Below are positions 23,848 through 29,658 of a DNA stretch of 29,658 nucleotides, one piece after another. The notes beneath the pieces were generated by a model. It ran no database searches. It was given only the letters and a program-made list of their open reading frames with translations, and had not been told where the DNA came from. The DNA is from a bacterium HR19 (GTDB lineage Bacteria > Calescibacteriota > Calescibacteriia > Calescibacteriales > Calescibacteriaceae). Each line of letters starts with the position of its first letter. The first letter of the stretch is position 1. The position numbers and the translations under genes are program-made. The stretch lies in contig BEHV01000019.1 in NCBI GenBank assembly GCA_002898315.1, forward strand, positions 1-29,658, written 5' to 3'.

Positions 23848-24285
23848 TTAAGCTCTGCCAAAATCATCTTCTAATCTTTCTATGTCATCTTCAAGCAGTT
23901 TTTCACCCATCCATATCTCAACTATTTTAAGGACTTTATCTTTTGAGATGTTTTCAACTCTGTGAAGTTCGCCTTGTTCAACCATAACGGTATTCCCCTT
24001 TTCCATAATGAATTTTTTATTTCCCTTTGTTATCAGAGCAGAGCCATCTGCTATCATCCACTTTTCCTTCCTGAATTTATGTCTCTGCAAGCTCAACCTT
24101 TTTCCCGGAAGCACAAAAAGAATCTTGACTTTGAAATTTTTGTCTTCCCACAATGTTATAAATCCACCCCAAGGTCTTATATCTTTATCACGTGAAGGAT
24201 GAGCCAAAATCGCCTCTTTAACCTCTTTTTCAAAATCGTAAGAATCTTTTCCCTGCGGAGAAGCAACATCTTTGCTCCCTTTCAT
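23848..24285 (-). CDS. Mannose-6-phosphate isomerase type II-like cupin
   Basis: The 145-residue protein matches the cupin half of bifunctional mannose-1-phosphate guanylyltransferase/mannose-6-phosphate isomerase: RPWGGFITLWEDKNFKVK, then LFVLPGKRLSLQRHKFRKEKW with the metal-binding QRH, a Gly-poor strand region, VEQGELHRVEN with the second metal His, and KIVEIWMGEKLLEDDIERLEDDFGR at the end. The enzyme would interconvert fructose- and mannose-6-phosphate for GDP-mannose or glycan synthesis. The guanylyltransferase half is missing. The frame extends to TTG 24330, but ATG 24285 (or 24288) is chosen because TAAAAT lies 8 (or 5) nt upstream and the extra residues are not conserved. The glycosyltransferase at 15684 could be a pathway user, though the genes are 5 kb apart. 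Confidence 0.82.
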   Translation of the reverse strand: MKGSKDVASPQGKDSYDFEKEVKEAILAHPSRDKDIRPWGGFITLWEDKNFKVKILFVLPGKRLSLQRHKFRKEKWMIADGSALITKGNKKFIMEKGNTVMVEQGELHRVENISKDKVLKIVEIWMGEKLLEDDIERLEDDFGRA

Positions 24286-24293
24286 CATAAATA

Positions 24294-24299
24294 ATTTTA
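24294..24299 (-). promoter_or_regulatory. Candidate -10 element of a leaderless promoter (cupin gene)
   Basis: TAAAAT on the minus strand lies 8 nt before ATG 24285 and 5 nt before ATG 24288. It favours the shorter protein over the TTG 24330 start. Confidence 0.33.
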
Positions 24300-24353
24300 T
24301 CATTTGGGAAATTAGCTTTGATATAATCAAAAATTGCAGAGGATATACGATTT

Positions 24354-25016
24354 TTATGCTGAATGCTGACCGTAAGATGAAGAAATTCCTCTTTTACTTC
24401 TGACTTTGTTCAGGAGAAATATAGCTGCGGATACAGCAGGGGGAGTTCCACCACGAGGAGAGAGGTTCGTCAAAAAGGGGATAGGAAAATTCTCTTTTTG
24501 CGCGAGCTTTCTCTTGACATCTTCTGCTAAAACGAAACCAACAGGGAGAGCTATAACAGATTTTGGAAGGAAACAATTTCCGTTTTCAACAATATCTATC
24601 AGTTCAAGAAGAAAAGTCGGAGAGTTTCCACAGACAACAAGTCCAACCTCTGATTCGCCTAAAACTTTCCTGACAGCCATCGCAGACCTTGTAGTACCTT
24701 CTTTTTTCGCCTCCTCAACGACATCTTGCCTTGATACAGCGCAGATTATCTCAATTCCAAGAGGAGAAGAATAGTTTTTCAGACCACACCGAGCCATCTC
24801 AACATCAACAAATATCGGAAGCCCTTTTTCAATAGCAGAAAGAGAAGATTGAATAAATTTTTCGTGTATCACAAGTGATTTTGCAAGTTCTATATCAGCA
24901 GTTGAATGCGCAATCCTTACAGCCAGCTCGTATTCATCTTCATCTCTGAAAATCTCGCGCGGAAGATACCTCCTTATAATCTCATAACTCCTCTTTTCTA
25001 TCTCGTAGGGATTCAT
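24354..25016 (-). CDS. cbiC: Precorrin-8X / cobalt-precorrin-8 methylmutase (CobH/CbiC)
   Basis: The enzyme moves a methyl group from C11 to C12 to form (cobalt-)hydrogenobyrinate in cobalamin synthesis. The 220 residues cover the whole family: the catalytic His37 in RIAHSTAD, GLPIFVDVEMARCGL, the EAKKEGTTRSAMAVR helix, VVCGNSPTFLLELIDI, IALPVGFVLAEDVKRKL and LSPRGGTPPAVSAAIFLL. It stands alone, with no other cbi/cob gene beside it; the CobA-HemD fusion is 4 kb away on the other strand. Sequence does not tell whether the pathway is the anaerobic (CbiC) or aerobic (CobH) one. A TATTTT hexamer lies 6 nt before ATG and no Shine-Dalgarno is seen. It is divergent from dnaJ across 139 bp. Confidence 0.93.
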   Translation of the reverse strand: MNPYEIEKRSYEIIRRYLPREIFRDEDEYELAVRIAHSTADIELAKSLVIHEKFIQSSLSAIEKGLPIFVDVEMARCGLKNYSSPLGIEIICAVSRQDVVEEAKKEGTTRSAMAVRKVLGESEVGLVVCGNSPTFLLELIDIVENGNCFLPKSVIALPVGFVLAEDVKRKLAQKENFPIPFLTNLSPRGGTPPAVSAAIFLLNKVRSKRGISSSYGQHSA

Positions 25017-25022
25017 AAATCC

Positions 25023-25028
25023 AAAATA
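25023..25028 (-). promoter_or_regulatory. Candidate -10 element of a leaderless promoter (cbiC)
   Basis: TATTTT on the minus strand ends 6 nt before ATG 25016. There is no Shine-Dalgarno in the interval. Confidence 0.3.
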
Positions 25029-25155
25029 AGTTTAAGCATATAAATCAACAAAAGAAAATAACCGATTTGATAAAAAAGTCCGAAAGAAAGCTCAATTTTT
25101 ATACAAAAAACAAAACCCCATCAAGATTTATTAGAATAATAAATCTGGAGCGATT

Positions 25156-26244
25156 ATGAGGAATGGGAAAGATTACTACGAAATTTTAGGTGTTCCAAGA
25201 AATGCTTCACAGGAGGAGATAAAGAGAGCTTTCTGGGAACTTGCGAAAAAATGGCACCCGGATAGAGTACCGCCAGAAAAAAAGAAAGAAGCGGAAGAAA
25301 AATTCAAAGAAATAAACGAAGCATATCAGGTTCTATCTGACCCGGAAAAAAGAAAAATATATGATATGTATGGCGAAGCGGGATTGAAAGGAAATTTCGG
25401 AGAACAATATACCACAACATATAACTTCACGAACTTTGACGAATTTGTAAAACAGGTGTTTGGTGAAGACCTATTCGGATTCGCATCAGATATACTTGAT
25501 GAGTTCTTCGGAATAGGTAGAGAAAGAACAAAAACCCAAAGAAAAAGAAAAGGAGTAGCTGAAGAAAAACAGAAAATCATACTTGAACTCACCTTGAAAG
25601 ACATCTACCAAGATGAAGATGTTGAGAGAGAAATAACCGTTGAAAAAAGGAACATATGCCCAAGATGTGATGGCGTCGGACAGGTTGAAGTAGATACATG
25701 TAAAAGGTGCGGAGGGAAAGGAATGATAGGATTCACACGTGGATTTTTCTCGTTCAGTCAGACCTGCCCCGAATGCAAGGGATATGGTAGAAAAATGACA
25801 ACATGCTCAAACTGCAAAGGTAGAGGTTTCACATCAAAAATAGAAAATATAAAAGTGAAAATTCCAAGAGGTATAAGAGAAGGAGACATACTATCTTACG
25901 GGAATATAGATTTTGTGGTACGAATAATACCTGACCCAAGGTTCGTAATTCAGGGAGATGACCTTATATCTGAAATAACCGTTGACGCTCTATCTGCTAT
26001 CCTCGGAGATGAAGTACAGTTTATACTCCCAGACGGAAGAGAAATGAAAGTCAAAATACCCGAGGGAACTGATTCCGGAACTATTCTGCGACTCAAAGAT
26101 GCGGGACTGCCAAGAAAAGACAGAAAAAGAGGTAATATGTATCTCAAAGTAAAAATTTCCTCACCCAAAAATCTAACACAAGAAGAAAAAGAAGAACTCA
26201 AAAAACTAAAGGAGAGAATTGAAAAAAGAACAAAATACCACTGA
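25156..26244 (+). CDS. dnaJ: DnaJ-type (class A) co-chaperone
   Basis: This Hsp70 co-chaperone has all class A parts in 362 residues: the J domain (1-70) with HPD at 34-36, a short Gly/Phe-containing region rich in acidic residues rather than a typical long G/F stretch (about 75-120), the zinc-binding domain with four CxxCxGxG repeats ([32 protein letters not shown]; about 168-224) and the C-terminal substrate-binding domain with [24 protein letters not shown] and LKDAGLPR. It stimulates DnaK ATPase and holds unfolded clients. dnaK and grpE are not adjacent, and I see no CIRCE-type inverted repeat upstream. ATG has GGAG 5 nt upstream, one of the few good ribosome binding sites here. Confidence 0.93.
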   Translation: MRNGKDYYEILGVPRNASQEEIKRAFWELAKKWHPDRVPPEKKKEAEEKFKEINEAYQVLSDPEKRKIYDMYGEAGLKGNFGEQYTTTYNFTNFDEFVKQVFGEDLFGFASDILDEFFGIGRERTKTQRKRKGVAEEKQKIILELTLKDIYQDEDVEREITVEKRNICPRCDGVGQVEVDTCKRCGGKGMIGFTRGFFSFSQTCPECKGYGRKMTTCSNCKGRGFTSKIENIKVKIPRGIREGDILSYGNIDFVVRIIPDPRFVIQGDDLISEITVDALSAILGDEVQFILPDGREMKVKIPEGTDSGTILRLKDAGLPRKDRKRGNMYLKVKISSPKNLTQEEKEELKKLKERIEKRTKYH

Positions 26245-26318
26245 AAAAGTTCTTATATAACTCCAAAAAGCGGGAAAAATTTTCCTATGGAATATATTTT
26301 GCTTCGTATAAGGGAAGA

Positions 26319-26738
26319 ATGGATCAAAACGACATAAAAATTTTCGGAAGGGATTTTGAACTCTACAAGCAAGCTCTTAACATGCTATTTCAAAGACATC
26401 TTATAATAACATCAAACATCGCAAACATTGATACACCGGGATACAAATCAAAAGATATTGAGTTTGAAAGTTATCTTGAATCTATTGTTGAAGGCGAAAA
26501 GCCGAAGATGGAGCTTCTACGAACAAATCCCGCTCACATACCCAATCCATATCCTCCTCCACCCAAGCCACGAGTGTTTTATGAGATGACATCTTTTGGA
26601 CCGGACGGGAACTCGGTTGATTTAGATAACGAGATGATGAAGTTATCTGAAAACTTCATAAGATACAGAATTGCAGGAAGGTTCATATCAGGGAAATTCA
26701 CAGACATAAAGACAACTCTTGAAAGGTTAAGACCGTAG
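26319..26738 (+). CDS. flgB: Flagellar basal-body rod protein FlgB
   Basis: FlgB is the proximal rod protein of the flagellar basal body. The 139-residue protein has the N-terminal rod motif RHLIITSNIANIDTPGYKSK, shared by all axial proteins, DIEFESYLES, and the C-terminal GNSVDLDNEMMKLSENFIRYR, which fits FlgB better than FlgC. The length is normal. In most genomes flgB heads flgB-flgC-fliE; here no flagellar gene follows, only an opposite-strand Sel1 gene 3 bp away, so the flagellar genes are dispersed. ATG 26319 is preceded by AGGGA with about 4-5 nt spacing. It lies 74 bp downstream of dnaJ. Confidence 0.93.
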   Translation: MDQNDIKIFGRDFELYKQALNMLFQRHLIITSNIANIDTPGYKSKDIEFESYLESIVEGEKPKMELLRTNPAHIPNPYPPPPKPRVFYEMTSFGPDGNSVDLDNEMMKLSENFIRYRIAGRFISGKFTDIKTTLERLRP

Positions 26739-26741
26739 GTT

Positions 26742-27497
26742 TTAGAGTTCTCTGCAAGCGTAATCTAAACCCATCGTACACGCTTTGAGAAGGAATTTTT
26801 TATCTTTTAGTTCTCTCCATAGTTCATAGCAGGCATCAGGTCTCACACCTTCACACGCGAGACGCAGGTATTCAAGATACTTCTTTTTATCTCTATCTTT
26901 GTACTCGTAAGCGATCTCATAACAACCCCCTCCTCCCCCGAGCTTGCATGATTTCTCAAAAAGTTCCTTTGCTTTGTTTTCGTTCTTTTCAACTCCTCTT
27001 CCCACCTTATACATAAATCCAAGAATAAAGCAATCAGCCGGGTCATTGGCGTGGCATCCTCTTTTGGCAAGATCAACAGCTTTTTCAAGAAGTTTTTTCG
27101 CTTCGGCGCTATTTTTATATCTTTCTTCGTAAAGCCCAGAAAGATGGAAGCAATCTGATGCGACCCCAAGCGAACATCCCTCTTTGTAAAAATCCTCTGC
27201 TCTACTATTACCTATTATATCAATAGCTTTTTTAGCGTAACCAAAACTTACTTGAAGATTCCTACCCATTCCCCACATATCTTTCATATATACCGCATAA
27301 AGTTTTATACAAGATTTCCAAGAACCTAATGAACACGCGGAGTCATAAAATTGAACCGCCTTTGAGTAATCTTTATTCTTCTCGTAAGACACAGCAGAAC
27401 TTTCACAGGCGGTAATACTGCCAGAAAAACATTCATCATCTGCCCGAGAAGGTGATAATAAAATGATAAAAAATGAAAAAAGAAGTTCTGACACCAT
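26742..27497 (-). CDS. Secreted Cys-rich Sel1-repeat protein (Hcp-like)
   Basis: The 251-residue protein has a signal peptide (about 1-19, then ADDECF) followed by Sel1-like alpha/alpha repeats. Seven C-x7-C pairs recur at repeat intervals: CFSGSITAC, CSLGSWKSC, CSLGVASDC, CHANDPADC, CKLGGGGGC, CEGVRPDAC and CTMGLDYAC. This is the pattern of Helicobacter cysteine-rich proteins (Hcp), where each pair forms a disulfide within a helix hairpin, and it agrees with an oxidising, extracytoplasmic location. Such proteins are thought to bind partners rather than catalyse; the beta-lactamase label of some members is not supported by any motif here. The gene converges with flgB at 3 bp. TATTAT lies 9 nt before ATG. 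Confidence 0.87.
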   Translation of the reverse strand: MVSELLFSFFIILLSPSRADDECFSGSITACESSAVSYEKNKDYSKAVQFYDSACSLGSWKSCIKLYAVYMKDMWGMGRNLQVSFGYAKKAIDIIGNSRAEDFYKEGCSLGVASDCFHLSGLYEERYKNSAEAKKLLEKAVDLAKRGCHANDPADCFILGFMYKVGRGVEKNENKAKELFEKSCKLGGGGGCYEIAYEYKDRDKKKYLEYLRLACEGVRPDACYELWRELKDKKFLLKACTMGLDYACREL

Positions 27498-27575
27498 ACA
27501 TAAAAGATAATAATGTCAAACAATGAATAAAATCGCAAAACTGTTCAGATTTTCAGAAAAGAGCTACGCAGAAGT

Positions 27576-27581
27576 TAAAAT
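27576..27581 (+). promoter_or_regulatory. Candidate -10 element of a leaderless promoter (GldG-like gene)
   Basis: TAAAAT ends 8 nt before ATG 27590. The interval (TTAAAAAT) contains no Shine-Dalgarno. Confidence 0.35.
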
Positions 27582-27589
27582 TTAAAAAT

Positions 27590-29017
27590 ATGAAAATAAC
27601 CAAAAGAGAAGCGTCATTTTGGGCAAACTTCGGAATATCAATCATAATGTTCGGAGCGATACTGGTGATAATAAACATAGTGTCAAACAAATACTACATC
27701 CTGAAAGACATAACAGAAGAAAAAATCTTCACTTTATCAGATCAAACAAAAAAGGTCTTGAAAGAACTTGATGAAAAAGCGAAACAAAATCAAACCAAAC
27801 TTGAAGTAATAGCATTTATGAGAGAAGGAGACGAGCAAACACGCGAATTTGAAAACCTGATGAAACTATATCAATATGAGTCAAAAAATATAAGGTATGA
27901 GATTGTAGACCCCGAGAAAAAACCTCAGCTTGCATCACTATATGAAGTGAAAACGCTTGGAACCGCAGTTCTCAAGTTTGGAGACAAAAAACTCAAAGTT
28001 GAAATAGATATGAACAATCCAGAAAAAACTCCCGAAAGCATAATAACAAACTCACTGATAAAACTTGTGAGAGTTATTGAGCCAAGAGTTTGCTTCACAG
28101 AAGGACACGGAGAAAAAGACCCAAACGATCAAGAACCTTTCGGGGTATCAAAATTTGCAGAATATCTCAAAAACGAAGGGTTTCAAGTTGGCAAAATCAG
28201 AACATGGGATCCAACCCCCATAGAATCTCTTTGCGACCTCATTATAGTAGTCGGTCCGCTCGTCAAATTCACTCCGACAGAAGTGACGAAAATTGTTGAC
28301 TATCTGATGGCGGGTGGAAGAGCGGTATTTTTCTCTGAGATTGAAGGTCAAGATAACATCGGAGAAATCGTAAGTCCATGGGGAATAAAATTAGATAACT
28401 CGCTTATTATAGATTTGGCTTCAAGGGTTATCGGGGCTTCACCCGCTCACCCAGTAATAGTAAATTACGATGAAAATCATCCAATAACAAAAGGTTTTCA
28501 ATTAGGAGTCCTTATGAGAACAGCAAGAAGGGTCTTTTCTGAAAGGAATGTATCAGGAGTTGAATCTGATGAGATAGCGAAAACATCAGAAAACTCATGG
28601 GCAGATTATGATTGGAAGTCAGGTCAGGTCAAGTTAGATAAAGAAGATATAAGGGGACCGGTTCCTGTTGTTGTTGCAGCAAGTGGCATACCCGGGACGA
28701 AAGAAGGTTCCGCAGCATACGGTACAATGCAGAACCCATTAACAGCACAGGCAAGAATAGTGGTCTTCGGTGATTCTGATTTCATATCAAACGGTATGAT
28801 AGACCTTCTTGGAAATAAAGACCTTGCTTTAAATGCGGTAAATTGGGTCGCAGAAAGAGGAGAACTCATAGCCATAAGACCGAAAGAGAGGAAGCAGAGA
28901 AATTTGGTTCTTACACCCGAGCAAATCGCATCTTTGAGGAATCTTTTCCTGTTTGCAATGCCTGCTGTATTTTTCATTCTCTCGTTCGTGATGTATATCA
29001 GAAAAAGAAGATTATAG
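27590..29017 (+). CDS. GldG-like ABC transporter auxiliary protein
   Basis: The 475-residue protein has one N-terminal membrane helix (about 12-32), a large extracytoplasmic region, and one C-terminal helix (about 447-468) ending in basic KRRL. The first part after the helix reads LKDITEEKIFTLSDQTKKVLKEL and TKLEVIAFMREGDE, then FTEGHGEKDP, VVGPLVKFTPTEVTKIVDYL, GGRAVFFSE and VVFGDSDFISNG near the end, all typical of the GldG / uncharacterised ABC-2 auxiliary family. In gliding Bacteroidetes GldG works with GldA/GldF; elsewhere the role is unclear. The ATPase and permease genes that usually come just upstream are not here, so this gene is an orphan or its partners lie elsewhere. Confidence 0.85.
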   Translation: MKITKREASFWANFGISIIMFGAILVIINIVSNKYYILKDITEEKIFTLSDQTKKVLKELDEKAKQNQTKLEVIAFMREGDEQTREFENLMKLYQYESKNIRYEIVDPEKKPQLASLYEVKTLGTAVLKFGDKKLKVEIDMNNPEKTPESIITNSLIKLVRVIEPRVCFTEGHGEKDPNDQEPFGVSKFAEYLKNEGFQVGKIRTWDPTPIESLCDLIIVVGPLVKFTPTEVTKIVDYLMAGGRAVFFSEIEGQDNIGEIVSPWGIKLDNSLIIDLASRVIGASPAHPVIVNYDENHPITKGFQLGVLMRTARRVFSERNVSGVESDEIAKTSENSWADYDWKSGQVKLDKEDIRGPVPVVVAASGIPGTKEGSAAYGTMQNPLTAQARIVVFGDSDFISNGMIDLLGNKDLALNAVNWVAERGELIAIRPKERKQRNLVLTPEQIASLRNLFLFAMPAVFFILSFVMYIRKRRL

Positions 29018-29046
29018 CAAAAGTCGTTCTTCAAAATATAAACCAT

Positions 29047-29090
29047 TTTACTTGAAAAAATTTTCTAATTTACTTGAAAAAATTTTCTAA
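29047..29090. repeat. Perfect tandem repeat, 2 x 22 bp, in the promoter region of the last gene
   Basis: TTTACTTGAAAAAATTTTCT plus AA occurs twice in direct succession (29047-29068 and 29069-29090) in the 91-bp gap before the last gene. Each unit contains the imperfect palindrome GAAAAAATTTTC and a TTGAAA that could serve as a -35. The second copy is 15 nt from TATCTT (29096-29101), which lies 7 nt before ATG 29109. Confidence 0.95.
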
Positions 29091-29108
29091 AAAATTATCT
29101 TATAAGTT

Positions 29109-29658
29109 ATGGAGATCAGAGAGGAATTAAAACAGAGTTTGAAAAAAGCAGTAGAGGCAAAAACGAAAATCCATATAGGGGTGGTCAGAGATGAAGACGG
29201 AGTTCCAATACCTTTCCCGATAGTATCTCCGGAACTCAGGGGAGAAAACATAATTTTTGACCTCCCTCGCTCCTTCCCAGCATACGAAAAAATAAAAAAA
29301 TTCCCAGAGGTATCTTTGTCTTTTATAGATATGGAAAGCATCTGGAAATGGGATAATCCAACAGGACTACAAGTGAAAGGAATAGCAAAAGAGGAAGGAG
29401 GAAAATTCAAGCTTGAAATTTTTGAGATATACGATGTACTACCGAGAGCCGGAGTAGACCTCAACATACCAATTTATAGGAAAAAACTTATGTGGATGGA
29501 GACAAGGTTTATGAAGAAGTTCAATTTTGATAGGAACTTCAAACCGGTTCCGCAAAATGTGGTTCAGGAGCTGAATTCGGTCAGAGAAAAGGTTCACCGA
29601 AAGGGATTTCCCGCTGTGGTGCTCACAATTAATCCATCAAATGGAGTTCCGAATGTTT
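29109..29658 (+). CDS. Probable FMN-binding split-barrel protein, truncated by window edge
   Basis: An open frame from ATG 29109 reaches the right edge without a stop (183 codons). The first 125 residues read like a pyridoxamine-phosphate-oxidase-like split barrel: THIHIGVV-type strand (KTKIHIGVVRDEDGVPIPFP), a DLPRSFPAYEKIKKFPEVSLSFID stretch and GLQVKGIAKEE. After residue about 155 a similar opening recurs (KGFPAVVLTINPSNGVPNV), which suggests a second copy of the domain continuing outside the window. The identification rests on overall pattern, without a catalytic motif. There is no Shine-Dalgarno; TATCTT lies 7 nt upstream, and a 2 x 22-bp repeat precedes it. Confidence 0.55.
   Translation, partial: MEIREELKQSLKKAVEAKTKIHIGVVRDEDGVPIPFPIVSPELRGENIIFDLPRSFPAYEKIKKFPEVSLSFIDMESIWKWDNPTGLQVKGIAKEEGGKFKLEIFEIYDVLPRAGVDLNIPIYRKKLMWMETRFMKKFNFDRNFKPVPQNVVQELNSVREKVHRKGFPAVVLTINPSNGVPNV

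Noticed and set aside
25017-25155. CIRCE (HrcA) operator upstream of dnaJ
   Set aside because: Only a short AT palindrome (TTATTAGAATAATAA) is present; the 9-bp CIRCE arms are absent.
29047-29090. CRISPR-like repeat
   Set aside because: Two directly adjacent copies with no spacer and no cas gene nearby.

Overview
This is a gene-dense (about 95% coding), AT-rich stretch of bacterial chromosome. Isoleucine is written mostly as ATA and arginine mostly as AGA/AGG, a codon style common in thermophiles. FlgB, a TonB-type protein, a secreted HMA protein and a secreted Hcp-like protein point to a flagellated bacterium with a two-membrane envelope. Single genes from many pathways lie side by side with few functional operons, as in Aquificae-like or uncultured hot-spring lineages. 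I cannot name the organism. I see no rRNA, tRNA, CRISPR array, insertion sequence or convincing rho-independent terminator, and no gap without a gene longer than about 190 bases.

Layout. 1-5093 is minus strand: an Rpn-like PD-(D/E)XK nuclease running off the edge, an endonuclease III gene broken by a perfect 65-bp tandem duplication, an AMP-forming acetyl/acyl-CoA synthetase, branched-chain aminotransferase and a ferredoxin-NADP reductase. 5195-11280 is plus strand: a free-standing C-terminal domain of B12-dependent ribonucleotide reductase, a secreted transglutaminase-like protein, a 4-TM protein, then four overlapping genes: Clp1/Grc3-type polynucleotide kinase, short-chain dehydrogenase lacking its catalytic Tyr, beta-class DNA methyltransferase and an iron-sulfur HhH-GPD glycosylase-like protein. 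11315-15633 holds a CaiB/BaiF-family enzyme, an unknown membrane protein, IspH, a secreted HMA protein and a KaiC/Rad55-like ATPase. 15684-22311 holds a 988-aa triple glycosyltransferase, a CobA-HemD fusion, an aldo/keto reductase and a lone NuoH. 22314-25016 is minus strand: flavin reductase-like protein, TonB-type protein, mannose-6-phosphate isomerase-type cupin and CbiC. 25156 to the end holds DnaJ, FlgB, an Hcp-like Sel1 protein (minus), a GldG-like protein and a split-barrel-like protein that runs off the edge.

How genes connect. CobA-HemD and CbiC suggest cobalamin synthesis, which would serve the B12-dependent ribonucleotide reductase implied by the NrdJ C-terminal protein. IspH indicates the MEP isoprenoid route. 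The best candidate for an undescribed system is the methyltransferase plus HhH-GPD pair: the genes overlap by 32 nt, no conventional restriction enzyme is adjacent, and their Ile codon use differs from the flanking genes. A second genome-style signal is a TAAAAT-like hexamer 6-10 nt upstream of many start codons that lack a Shine-Dalgarno sequence, which suggests widespread leaderless transcription.
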